Assembly (NCBI GenBank): GCA_958296195.1
Contig: OY282455.1
Coordinates: 1,550,001 to 1,614,000 of the forward strand
DNA: 64,000 bases
DNA from: an uncultured Pseudomonadales bacterium
GTDB taxonomy: Bacteria > Pseudomonadota > Gammaproteobacteria > Pseudomonadales > Azotimanducaceae
Reading direction: 5' to 3'
Part shown: piece by piece, positions 56,474-63,999 of the stretch
Layout of the letters: every line of letters starts with the position of its first letter
Numbering within the stretch: position 1 is the stretch's first letter
Position numbers and translations under genes: made by a program
Notes under the pieces: generated by a model
What the model saw: only the letters and a program-made list of their open reading frames with translations
What the model was told of the DNA's origin: nothing
Database searches by the model: none

Positions 56474-57793
56474 GTGCTGAAGAGGGAAAGCAAGACGGAA
56501 GAATCCCGCCGTGCCGCCCTCATGGCCAGTGGCGGCGATTCCTCAGCCCTGACCAACGCCCATGTTCCGCCTTTCGCCTTGGCAGCGGGTCCGATCACCG
56601 AGGTCCATGCCTTTTGGCTGGCGGGCATGAGCTGCGACGGTTGTTCGGTGGCTGCGGTCGGCGCCAAGAACCCCAGCGTGGAGCAGCTGCTGAACGCCGA
56701 CATTCCCGGGCTGCCCAAGGTGGTTTTGCATCATCCGGTGCTGGCCGTGGAAGCCGGCGAGAAGTTCATGGAACCCTACTACCAAGCCGTTCGGGGTGAA
56801 CTTGATGCACCCTACGTGGTGCTCTACGAAGGTTCCGTGGCCGATGAGCAGATCGCCGGGGACTACGGTGGTTATTGGTCGGCGATGGGCATGGAGCAGC
56901 TTCCGGACGGCGCTTGGCGCCCCTACCCCACCGCGAAGATGCTGCGCGACCTTGCGCCCGCTTCCGCCGCGGTCATCGCTGTCGGCACCTGCGCCACTTG
57001 GGGCGGCATCCCCGCCGCCTTGGGCAATGTCACCCACGCCATGGCGACTATGGACTTTCTTGGCAAGGATTTCCGCAGCGCCTTGGGGCTGCCGGTCGTC
57101 AACATTCCCGGTTGCGCTCCCCTTGGGGACAACATCACGGAGACCATCGTTGCGGTGCTGATGTTTCTTGCCGGCGTGGGGCCGCTGCCGGAAGTCGACG
57201 AACTAGGCCGCCCTGCTTGGATGTTCCAGGACACGGTGCATCGCAACTGCACCCGGGCCGGCAACTACGAAGAAGGCATTTTTGCCGACAAATACGGCGA
57301 TCGGGAATGCTTGGTGGAGCTTGGCTGTTGGGGTCCCGTGGTGCAGTGCAACATGACATCCCGGGGTGCCATCGGCCACAACGGCGGTTGCATGAACACG
57401 GGCGGCATCTGCATCGGCTGCACCATGCCAGGGTTTCCCGACGCTTTCGCGCCCTTCTACAAGAAGCCGCCGGGCCGTTTCCTTTCCGCAACCACCAGTC
57501 GCTTGACGGGCAGTTTCATTCGCCCCTTGCGCCGTATTAATCAGCGCAAGGGCAATCTGACCCGTCGCTGGGAAAAAACTGGCCATATCCCCAGCGGCTG
57601 GGGGCATGTTGAAGTGCCCGGACCGTTCATGCGAACCGCTCATTACTTCTACAAGAAGCTGCAAAGTTGGGGAAGCGCCTATCATCCTGACGGTACCAAT
57701 TTGCAGCATCGGTTGCAGGCGGATGCGCATGGCTGCATCAAGGAAGCGGAAGAGCGGGCGAACCGGAGAATGCATCAGGAGGCCAGCGCATGA
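56474..57793 (+). CDS. hhyS: NiFe hydrogenase small subunit, group 1h-like
   Basis: 439 residues. Fe-S ligands are visible in GMSCDGCSVAA, VGTCATWGG and NIPGCAPLGDN (proximal cluster region) and in HRNC ... CLVELGCWGPVVQCNMTSRG and GGCMNTGGICIGCTMPGFPD (medial and distal clusters). There is no twin-arginine signal (the start MLKRESKTEESRR is not hydrophobic), so the enzyme should stay in the cytoplasm, as for the high-affinity actinobacterial-type group 1h enzymes. It passes electrons from the NiFe site towards the respiratory chain. The start is GTG 56474 or the ATG at 56522; neither has a strong Shine-Dalgarno. It overlaps the next gene by 4 bases. Confidence 0.9.
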   Translation: MLKRESKTEESRRAALMASGGDSSALTNAHVPPFALAAGPITEVHAFWLAGMSCDGCSVAAVGAKNPSVEQLLNADIPGLPKVVLHHPVLAVEAGEKFMEPYYQAVRGELDAPYVVLYEGSVADEQIAGDYGGYWSAMGMEQLPDGAWRPYPTAKMLRDLAPASAAVIAVGTCATWGGIPAALGNVTHAMATMDFLGKDFRSALGLPVVNIPGCAPLGDNITETIVAVLMFLAGVGPLPEVDELGRPAWMFQDTVHRNCTRAGNYEEGIFADKYGDRECLVELGCWGPVVQCNMTSRGAIGHNGGCMNTGGICIGCTMPGFPDAFAPFYKKPPGRFLSATTSRLTGSFIRPLRRINQRKGNLTRRWEKTGHIPSGWGHVEVPGPFMRTAHYFYKKLQSWGSAYHPDGTNLQHRLQADAHGCIKEAEERANRRMHQEASA

Positions 57794-58113
57794 ACGCCGG
57801 GGCGATCTACTTCTGGTGGGGCCTCTGGTTGGGTGTGGGTGGACTCATTTTGGTCGCGGCCGCGGCCTTGTTGATCGTTGTCCTCTTGCTGGCCCGTCGA
57901 ATTGCGGCGCTGGCGCAGACAGCTATTGAAACGGTGGGGCAGATAGAGGAAAACACTAAGCCCATTTGGCAGTTGAACGCCTCCAAAAAAGCCGCTAAGA
58001 ATTTACTGAGGGGCGCCGGTGCCATTGAGGACAACGCGGTGTCGATTTACAGTGCGCTAACCCAGCAGGACAGCGAAGGGACGACTGGGCAAAGAGGGAG
58101 GCCGGCAGCATGA
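57790..58113 (+). CDS. Small membrane-anchored protein 1 of hydrogenase cassette
   Basis: 107 residues, AGGAGG 10 bases upstream. An N-terminal membrane helix (WGLWLGVGGLILVAAAALLI then VVLLLARR) is followed by a helical cytoplasmic segment (IAALAQTAIETVGQIEENTK) and a polar tail. Start and stop overlap both neighbours by 4 bases (ATGA), so translation is coupled to the small subunit and to the next small protein. No family recognised. By analogy with HucM, which anchors and organises the mycobacterial Huc hydrogenase, it may tether the enzyme to the membrane or quinone pool. Confidence 0.75.
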   Translation: MNAGAIYFWWGLWLGVGGLILVAAAALLIVVLLLARRIAALAQTAIETVGQIEENTKPIWQLNASKKAAKNLLRGAGAIEDNAVSIYSALTQQDSEGTTGQRGRPAA

Positions 58114-58436
58114 TTCTGCCTGAGCATCCAGACCAAGCCGCCGAGTTCGTTTGGTGGACGTCGCTCGTGTTGGGGCTGGTTGTTAGCCTCGTGGTCGCCC
58201 TGCTGCTGTGGATGATCCACCGAGAGGCGGTCGTCGTCCAAAGGCGAGTCGCCAAAATATGGGAGTTGGGCCAGCGTGTGGCGAACAACACGATTCACAT
58301 TCCCATTCTGTATCCCATTAACCGCGTGGCGGAGGACATTCTACAAACGGCGTTGCGCATTGCCGAGGGTGCTTGTGGCATCGAATCGCACGTCCGCGAC
58401 TGTCCCGGCTGCCCTCACTGCCTGATGGAGCCCTGA
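58110..58436 (+). CDS. Small membrane-anchored protein 2 with CxxCxxC tail
   Basis: 108 residues, GGGAGG upstream. One membrane helix (WWTSLVLGLVVSLVVALLLW) is followed by helical IHREAVVVQRRVAKIWELGQ and a C-terminus VRDCPGCPHCLMEP. The CPGCPHC cluster, with an earlier Cys (GACGIES), could bind zinc or an Fe-S cluster. It overlaps the previous gene by 4 bases and precedes the next by 1 base. An electron-transfer or structural role at the membrane is possible; nothing more can be said from sequence alone. Confidence 0.75.
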   Translation: MILPEHPDQAAEFVWWTSLVLGLVVSLVVALLLWMIHREAVVVQRRVAKIWELGQRVANNTIHIPILYPINRVAEDILQTALRIAEGACGIESHVRDCPGCPHCLMEP

Positions 58437-58437
58437 C

Positions 58438-58731
58438 ATGATCCTTATGACGGCCTTGACGGTTCTCCTAGTCTTGGCTTTCTTCCTGGTGCTCGCCATC
58501 GCTCTGTTCAAGATCGGCACCGTGCTCCGCGCCATCGGCGGCGCCCCGGACAGCTTTCTGGCCAAGCTCCGGCTGGGCTTGCGCGCTATAGATTCGGAAA
58601 CAGGCCATCTGCGGTCCGAGATTCCCCGTTTGCACCAAGGGCTCGGGCAGATTGGCGATGGTTTGAAGACCATTGACGGACATCTGGCGGGCGTCATCCA
58701 AGCAGCTCAGGAACAGCGGAGGTACCAATGA
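58438..58731 (+). CDS. Small membrane-anchored protein 3 of hydrogenase cassette
   Basis: 97 residues, GGAG upstream. The start is almost entirely hydrophobic (MILMTALTVLLVLAFFLVLA then IALFKIG), then a long amphipathic helix (LRLGLRAIDSETGHLRSEIP ... LGQIGDGLKTIDGHLAGVIQ) whose heptad-like pattern suggests a coiled coil. Its stop overlaps the next start by 4 bases (ATGA). Same topology as its neighbours: one N-terminal helix and a cytoplasmic helical rod. Confidence 0.75.
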   Translation: MILMTALTVLLVLAFFLVLAIALFKIGTVLRAIGGAPDSFLAKLRLGLRAIDSETGHLRSEIPRLHQGLGQIGDGLKTIDGHLAGVIQAAQEQRRYQ

Positions 58732-59051
58732 TGGGCTTGGAAATGACGCTTCCAACCACGATTTACGCTATCTGGTGGACCGCCCTGCTGGTGGTCCTGC
58801 TGGTAATCGTGCCGCTTGCTCTGGCCTTGCTGCAGCGGACGCTGAAGGCCGCTTGGGCCATACGGCGGTACATGGCGGACATGCTCGCAGCCGGCGCAGC
58901 TATCGCCGAGAGCACTGGTTCGCTGGCGGCGTTGGAAGGTGTGACCACCGTAGCCGGCGACATGGTCGATTCCGGGAAGAGCTTGCGCAGTCGCAGCGCG
59001 GCCATCGCCGAGGTGCTGGTGGCGCGGGCCACTGCAGGGACGGCATCGTGA
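58728..59051 (+). CDS. Small membrane-anchored protein 4 of hydrogenase cassette
   Basis: 107 residues; GGAGG lies 5 bases before the first of two adjacent ATG codons. A membrane helix (IYAIWWTALLVVLLVIVPLA then LALLQRTLK) is followed by a helix rich in Ala and Gly (ADMLAAGAAIAESTGSLAAL) and a second helix (VAGDMVDSGKSLRSRSAAIA). The stop overlaps the next GTG start (GTGA). The segment after the membrane helix recalls the one in protein 1 (IEENTK versus IAESTG), suggesting that the cassette grew by duplication. Confidence 0.75.
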   Translation: MMGLEMTLPTTIYAIWWTALLVVLLVIVPLALALLQRTLKAAWAIRRYMADMLAAGAAIAESTGSLAALEGVTTVAGDMVDSGKSLRSRSAAIAEVLVARATAGTAS

Positions 59052-59332
59052 CCCAACTGCTGCTTTACCTGACTTTGGGCGCAATCGCGCTGATCGTTGG
59101 AGCCTTGGTGGCCTATCTGCTTGGCATCATCGCCGCACTCTGGAAAACCCGGCGGGATCTGGCCGCGCTCGTGGCTGGGTTGGCCACAGTGCGCGACCAC
59201 ACGCAACCCTTGTCAGGGCAAGTGGAGCAGATGAATCAGGGCTTGGCGCTGCTCCTCACGGATCTTCTTGCTGTGAACGGCAGCTTGGCGGCCATAGTCC
59301 GACTTGCAGCCCAAGCCAAGCGCGGCAAATAA
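59048..59332 (+). CDS. Small membrane-anchored protein 5 of hydrogenase cassette
   Basis: 94 residues from the GTG at 59048 (VTQLLLYLTLGAIALIVGAL), chosen because it overlaps the previous stop as GTGA; the frame is open further upstream only as a shadow of protein 4. One membrane helix continues VAYLLGIIAALW, then a helical region (TRRDLAALVAGLATVRDHTQ ... QVEQMNQGLALLLTDLLAV) with coiled-coil character. The large-subunit gene starts 14 bases later. Confidence 0.72.
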   Translation: MTQLLLYLTLGAIALIVGALVAYLLGIIAALWKTRRDLAALVAGLATVRDHTQPLSGQVEQMNQGLALLLTDLLAVNGSLAAIVRLAAQAKRGK

Positions 59333-59346
59333 TAAGGGAAACTGAC

Positions 59347-61224
59347 ATGTGCTTTCAGAATCTACCCATAGAATTCGACGAACAAGGCAATGCGCACCTG
59401 AAGGAAGGCGTCAGCAACCCCTATTCTTACGAAACCCGAACCGTTGAAGAAAGGGATCGGATGCTTGAGGAGATCGCCAAGAAAAACGGACAGATTCACG
59501 ATGTGGATTTTGACCCGGTGACCCGGGTGGCCGGAGCCTTGGCCTTTCATAGCACGGTGGATCTGGAAAACCGCAAGGTGCTGGACACAGCATCCATGGC
59601 CACTTTGTTCCGCGGCTACGAGGTCATTCTGCGGGGTCGGGACCCTAGGGACGCGGCCTTCATCAGCTCCCGCGCCTGCGGCGTGTGCGGGGGGGTGCAT
59701 GCCACTACTTCCGCCTTGGCCATCGAAATGGCGCTGGGCATCCGACCGCCGCCGCTAGGCATCGTCATTCGCAACCTGATGCTAAGCTGCGAATACCTGT
59801 ACGACAACCCACTGCATCTGTTCATTCTCGCGGGTCCCGACTTTTCCGAGGCGCTGGTCCGCGACACCAATCCCGAAGTCTGGCACCGGGCGCAGACCGC
59901 CAAAGCCAAATACACGGACATTCACGGCTATGTAACCATTGCGGAGATCATGACGGACTTGAACCCACTGACGGGCAAACTCTATCTTGAGGCGTTGGAG
60001 ATGACCCGGGTGGCCCGGGAAGCCTATGTTCTGCTGGGTGGCAAGTACCCGCACCCGGAAACGGTTATTCCAGGCGGCGTCACCACTACGGTCACCACCA
60101 CCACTTTAAGCGAGTTCTACCTGAAGTTGAAAACCTTCTTCGACTACAGCAAACGGTGCATCCGCATCTGGGACGATGTTTACGATTTCCTGTATGAAGC
60201 GAACCCAGAATATCGCCGGGTAGGTGAATTGCCCGTCAACATGGTCGATTTTGGGCAGTGGGACCACGAAGACCACTACGATGCGACCTACCAAAACTGC
60301 AACGCCTGGGGCGAGCGTCGTTGGTCAACGCCAGGAGCCGTGGTGAACGGCAAGCTGGCAACCACTCGGCTGACCGACCTGAACGTCGGCATTGAGGAAT
60401 TCATAGAGCATTCCTACTATGAGCAGTGGAGGGAATATCCGTTCAAGACGGACCCTTTGGGAAACCCTATCAGCCCCCACCACCCTTGGAACAAGACCAC
60501 AATACCCAAGCCGGGTGAACAAAATTGGAAGCAGCGGTACAGCTGGTCCTGCACGCCCACTTGGGATCGCCTAACCTTTGAGGCCGGAGCCTATGCCCGG
60601 GTGTATATTTCCGCCTTGGCGAAAAAGCTGCCGCCGAGCAACTATTTTTCGTCCACAGGCAGCAGCTTGGTGCTCAACATCCCCAAGGACAAGCTGCCGG
60701 CTGTGCAATTGGAATGGAAGGTCCCCAAGATGTGGAACGCCTTCGAGCGCAACCGCGCCCGAGCCTACGCCGTAGCGTTCAACATGATGGTGACCATGGA
60801 GAACTGGGTTCGCGCCCAAGACCTGCTCAAACGCGGCGAGACCCAAGTCGCCACACCCTTCAAAATTCCCAAGGATGGCCAGCACATAGGGGTCGGTTTC
60901 TGGGGTGCCGGCCGGGGTTTTTTGGCGCACTGGTGCGTCATCGAAAACGGTGTGCTGGCGAACTACCAGATTTCCACACCCTCTACGGTGAACGCTTGCC
61001 CCAAGACCCCTTGGGGGAAATGCGGGGCCTATGAACAGGCCGTGCTGAACACGCCCATCGTAGAATCCAACTTCAGCGACGCGGACGATTTCAAAGGCAT
61101 CGACATCCTCAGAACGCTGCGCAGCTTCGACCCCTGCATGCCCTGCACCACCCATGTCATGGTCGAAGGTTCCGACCGGGTGGTTACCCGGGAGGTGACC
61201 ACCTGCGCCTGCGGCATCGAATGA
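59347..61224 (+). CDS. hhyL: NiFe hydrogenase large subunit, group 1h-like
   Basis: 625 residues. SSRACGVCGGVHATTSALAI (about residue 108) is the N-terminal L1 motif (RxCGxCxxxH), and DPCMPCTTHVMVEG near the C-terminus is the L2 motif (DPCxxCxxH); the four Cys bind the Ni-Fe(CN)2CO centre. About 22 residues follow the final His and would be removed by an endoprotease after nickel insertion. It oxidises H2 at the dinuclear site. GGGA precedes the ATG at 59347. The stop overlaps the next gene by 4 bases. Accessory hyp genes are not in the window. Confidence 0.93.
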   Translation: MCFQNLPIEFDEQGNAHLKEGVSNPYSYETRTVEERDRMLEEIAKKNGQIHDVDFDPVTRVAGALAFHSTVDLENRKVLDTASMATLFRGYEVILRGRDPRDAAFISSRACGVCGGVHATTSALAIEMALGIRPPPLGIVIRNLMLSCEYLYDNPLHLFILAGPDFSEALVRDTNPEVWHRAQTAKAKYTDIHGYVTIAEIMTDLNPLTGKLYLEALEMTRVAREAYVLLGGKYPHPETVIPGGVTTTVTTTTLSEFYLKLKTFFDYSKRCIRIWDDVYDFLYEANPEYRRVGELPVNMVDFGQWDHEDHYDATYQNCNAWGERRWSTPGAVVNGKLATTRLTDLNVGIEEFIEHSYYEQWREYPFKTDPLGNPISPHHPWNKTTIPKPGEQNWKQRYSWSCTPTWDRLTFEAGAYARVYISALAKKLPPSNYFSSTGSSLVLNIPKDKLPAVQLEWKVPKMWNAFERNRARAYAVAFNMMVTMENWVRAQDLLKRGETQVATPFKIPKDGQHIGVGFWGAGRGFLAHWCVIENGVLANYQISTPSTVNACPKTPWGKCGAYEQAVLNTPIVESNFSDADDFKGIDILRTLRSFDPCMPCTTHVMVEGSDRVVTREVTTCACGIE

Positions 61225-61925
61225 CGCCGGTAGCCGCTGCGCCACGCGACGTTCTCATTGGCCTGGTTGGCTACTGCCAATTTGTGCCCAGCTACCCGTT
61301 GGGACCGGAACTCAAGGCGCGGCTGCGGCGGGTCGCTTGGCCGCAAAGCGACAATGTTTCGATTTCGGAGATGAACTGGAGCCCAATCGCCATCGTGCAG
61401 GAATTTCAGGCCAGTGCGATGGGCTTCGATCGGATTGTGCTGGTTGCCCTTGCGGACCGCCAGCTGCCCCCGGGTTCGGTGACCTGCCGCCGATGGAAGG
61501 GCGGTCAGCTCGCGGCCCAAGCGGTGCAGGAGCGGATTTTCGAGGCGGTCACTGGAGTGGTGAACTTGGACAACCTGCTAGTGATTGGCGAGCATTTCGG
61601 CATCTGGCCGCAGGAGGTGGTCGCCATTGAAGCTCAGGGACCCGAAGCGGGCCTTGGCGACTTCATTCTCTCCGAAGTGGCCGCTGGCCAGCAGGGCGCA
61701 ACGGCGGGTGTCGTCGGGCAGGGCCCCCCAAGTCCGGAGGCGGAGAGACTAATGGATGGCATCGCTGCGGCGGTGTGCAGGGCGGCGTTGGGCAAGACCT
61801 TGCAAGGGCCGGAATTCCCGGCGCTGACCGCTCAGGATCTCAAACCGCCAAGCGACCTGTGCCATACTAGGTTCAAGCAGCGGCGCCAACCCTCCGCCCC
61901 GTTCCACGACTCTCAGGCTATGTAG
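61221..61925 (+). CDS. Divergent hydrogenase maturation protease-like protein
   Basis: 234 residues. The layout faintly recalls HupD/HybD-type endoproteases: FDRIVLVALADRQLPPGSVT is like the YDxLILLDA...PG stretch, and VNLDNLLVIGEHFGIWPQEV then VAIEAQGPEAGLG resembles the later IYILGCEP region. The GxGNxLxxDDGxG nickel-binding start is replaced by LIGLVGYCQFVPSY, so protease activity is doubtful. It may be a maturation or assembly chaperone for this hydrogenase class. Coupled to the large subunit by ATGA. Confidence 0.55.
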   Translation: MTPVAAAPRDVLIGLVGYCQFVPSYPLGPELKARLRRVAWPQSDNVSISEMNWSPIAIVQEFQASAMGFDRIVLVALADRQLPPGSVTCRRWKGGQLAAQAVQERIFEAVTGVVNLDNLLVIGEHFGIWPQEVVAIEAQGPEAGLGDFILSEVAAGQQGATAGVVGQGPPSPEAERLMDGIAAAVCRAALGKTLQGPEFPALTAQDLKPPSDLCHTRFKQRRQPSAPFHDSQAM

Positions 61926-61939
61926 GGAGAAACCGCCCA

Positions 61940-62323
61940 ATGGCTCAGTCCGATGGCCAAGCGCAAACCCAAGGCGCCCTCAACAGAATGATCCTACGAG
62001 AGGAAGTTCTGCAAATCTGCTACTGGTATCAAGGCGAAGGGTTTGGCGACCTGTATGCTCCGGATACGCTGCAACCGTTCTTGAACAACAATCGTGCGGC
62101 CATCCAAGCGGCACTGCGATCATTGCAGGAGGGCGGCTATCTGGAAGCAGCGTCTGAAGCCATTTCCGCCTACCGGTTCACGGAAAAGGGAAGGAAGGAG
62201 GGGGGCCGTTTGTTTGCGGGGGAATTTTCCGACTACCAAAGAACCGGGCACGGCGAATGCGCAGCGGGATGTTGCGACGACGAAGACCACTCCGAGTGCG
62301 GGGACGACTGCACCTTGCACTGA
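61940..62323 (+). CDS. Winged-helix-like protein with Cys/His-rich acidic tail
   Basis: 127 residues. Residues about 20-85 (REEVLQICYWYQGEGFGDLY ... ALRSLQEGGYLEAASEAISA) look like a winged-helix domain ending in YRFTEKGRKEGG. The last 23 residues (GECAAGCCDDEDHSECGDDC then TLH) hold five Cys, two His and several acids, a probable metal-binding site. It could sense or carry nickel, iron or an Fe-S cluster for the hydrogenase. It lies 14 bases after the protease-like gene and appears to belong to the operon. Confidence 0.6.
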   Translation: MAQSDGQAQTQGALNRMILREEVLQICYWYQGEGFGDLYAPDTLQPFLNNNRAAIQAALRSLQEGGYLEAASEAISAYRFTEKGRKEGGRLFAGEFSDYQRTGHGECAAGCCDDEDHSECGDDCTLH

Positions 62324-62409
62324 CTTGCGGGCCTTGATACGGAGCGTGACGGGGCGTACGCATCTTGGTCCAAGCCTAAGCTCCCTTAGAATAATCGGCG
62401 CAGGATGGA

Positions 62410-63180
62410 GTGGCCGTGCAAAAGAAACAAACCACAACGAAGCTGTTGCCGGACAATCCTCAGCCCTTGGTCGGCTTCATGAGCAATGAGGCGCTGGACG
62501 CGAACCTCGCCCATCTGAATGCCTTGATTGCCGAGATGGAGGCGCTTCCCTTGCCTGATGTCAAGGAGAAGGTGTTCGCCATGCTGGCGGGGATCGATGC
62601 CATCCATCGAGAAGGATTGCGGCGGCTGGTTCGTTTGTTCAAGGAAGGGGTGCTCGAACAGGTCATCACCGACCCGGCCATTCACATCTTGATGGAGCTG
62701 TACGATCTGCTTCCAGGAAGCGGCACCCAAGAGCCGCCGGCCCCGCAGTCGGCAACAGGTGCGCACCGCGGCGACATTCCGGTCACGCAGGTTCCGACCG
62801 AGCCCATGCCGCAACCCAAGCCGGCGGCCGAGGGGCATCCCCACTGGGCGCCGGTCTTGGCCGACGCGGCGGAATGGCCTCCAGATGAAGTGCGCGTTCT
62901 GAGGTTGGAAGGGCGAGAAGTGGTACTCTGCCGGGTTGCGGACGAGATCTTCGCGTTGGACAACGCCTGTGCTCGGGATTCCTCCAGTTTGGTGGGGGCG
63001 ACGCTGAACGGCTTCACCCTGTGCTGCCCGAATCATCGGGGCTGCTACTACGACGTTCGCAACGGCACCGAGCTGGCGAGCAACCGGTCCATCACCTGCT
63101 ACCCGGTGCGGGTCGTCGCCAGCGGCGCGGTGATGGTCGGTTTGGGCATGGCTTTCAAGCCCAAGCTGCCGGCGTTCTGA
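62410..63180 (+). CDS. Rieske-like protein of the hydrogenase operon
   Basis: 256 residues from GTG 62410 (a second GTG at 62416 is also possible). Residues 1-100 are helical with a Pro-rich linker (PVTQVPTEPMPQPKP). The C-terminal about 110 residues are a Rieske-type fold: ALDNACARDSSSLVGATLNG then FTLCCPNHRGCYYDVRNGTE. Canonical CxH...CxxH ligands would be Cys187/His189 and Cys206/His209, but residue 189 is Arg, so one His is missing. HucE/HhyE Fe-S proteins have been proposed to relay electrons from related hydrogenases in mycobacteria; this could be the counterpart with an altered or lost cluster. Confidence 0.75.
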   Translation: MAVQKKQTTTKLLPDNPQPLVGFMSNEALDANLAHLNALIAEMEALPLPDVKEKVFAMLAGIDAIHREGLRRLVRLFKEGVLEQVITDPAIHILMELYDLLPGSGTQEPPAPQSATGAHRGDIPVTQVPTEPMPQPKPAAEGHPHWAPVLADAAEWPPDEVRVLRLEGREVVLCRVADEIFALDNACARDSSSLVGATLNGFTLCCPNHRGCYYDVRNGTELASNRSITCYPVRVVASGAVMVGLGMAFKPKLPAF

Positions 63181-63183
63181 GGG

Positions 63184-63702
63184 ATGCCGGTGCCCGGCCC
63201 TTCCATATTGATCGCCGGAGTCGGCAACGTGCTCCGCGGCGACGACGGGTTCGGCATAGAACTGGCCAACCGCCTGCTAGCGACAAGCGATCTGCCGCCG
63301 TCGGCGAAGGTCATTGAAACCGGCATCGGGGGCATGACGCTGGTTCAGGAGGTTATGCTCGGCTACGACCTCCTGATCCTGCTCGACGCCTACCGGAACA
63401 ACGGCAAGCCTGGGGAACTACACCTTTTGCAACCAGTCGTCTCCGACCTCAGCGACCTGTCCGTTCATGAACTGAGGGACTATTTTTCCGATACCCACTA
63501 TGCGACGCCGATGCGGGCACTCAATTTGCTGGCGCAAATGCGCAAGCTGCCCGAAACGATCTATATTCTTGGTTGCGAACCGGAAAGCCTCGACGGCTTG
63601 AGGATCGGCCTAAGCCCAGCTGTGGCCGCGTCCGTTGACAAGGCGGTCCGCATGGCGCTGCGCTGCGTGGAGCGCCATCTCAGTTCCAAATTCGCCGAAT
63701 AG
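63184..63702 (+). CDS. Hydrogenase maturation endopeptidase (HupD/HybD family)
   Basis: 172 residues. ILIAGVGNVLRGDDGFGIEL is the complete nickel-binding start of the family (GxGNxLRGDDGxG), with the Asp that coordinates nickel; LVQEVMLGYDLLILLDAYRN carries the second acidic site and TPMRALNLLAQ the region around the conserved His. It cleaves the C-terminal tail of the large subunit after the NiFe centre is assembled. It starts 4 bases after the Rieske-like gene, and its presence agrees with the tail seen on the large subunit. Last gene of the operon in the window. Confidence 0.93.
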   Translation: MPVPGPSILIAGVGNVLRGDDGFGIELANRLLATSDLPPSAKVIETGIGGMTLVQEVMLGYDLLILLDAYRNNGKPGELHLLQPVVSDLSDLSVHELRDYFSDTHYATPMRALNLLAQMRKLPETIYILGCEPESLDGLRIGLSPAVAASVDKAVRMALRCVERHLSSKFAE

Positions 63703-63713
63703 CCGGTAATGGC

Positions 63714-63733
63714 ACCGCCAAGAGGGTGGCGGT
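63714..63733 (+). terminator. Weak candidate terminator hairpin
   Basis: ACCGCC and GGCGGT form a 6-bp stem between the convergent hydrogenase and ATPase genes. No T-run follows, so it may not terminate by itself. Confidence 0.3.
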
Positions 63734-63744
63734 CCATGGAGAGC

Positions 63745-63999
63745 CTAGACGCATTCAGTTGAATTGACGTTCATAGTGGCCTCCAGGGCCCGGATTTCAC
63801 TGGCCAGCGCCCGAACAGCCCGGACGCCAGGACTGTCAGGCGCATGGTCTATCGGTGCCCTTGCTGTGCGCTCAGCCTCCAGAAAGGCTTCATCTTGAGG
63901 CACTTCGCCGATGATGGTCATGTCGTGCCTTTGGCAGAACTCGGTTATCGCGGCCCGATCCTCCCGGTTGCGAACCTTGTTGGCAACCACGCGAATTTG
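63745..63999 (-). CDS. C-terminal part of a ParA/CooC-like P-loop ATPase (partial)
   Basis: The frame enters from the right edge (QIRVVANKVRNREDRAAITE ...) and stops at 63745. VVANKV matches the nucleotide-binding NKxR/NKxD region of SIMIBI ATPases (ParA, MinD, CooC), followed by IIGEVPQDEAFLEAERTARA, a usual C-terminal pattern. CooC-like members insert nickel into enzymes, which would suit a hydrogenase neighbour, but the P-loop is outside the window and the family cannot be fixed. Confidence 0.6.
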   Translation of the reverse strand, partial: QIRVVANKVRNREDRAAITEFCQRHDMTIIGEVPQDEAFLEAERTARAPIDHAPDSPGVRAVRALASEIRALEATMNVNSTECV

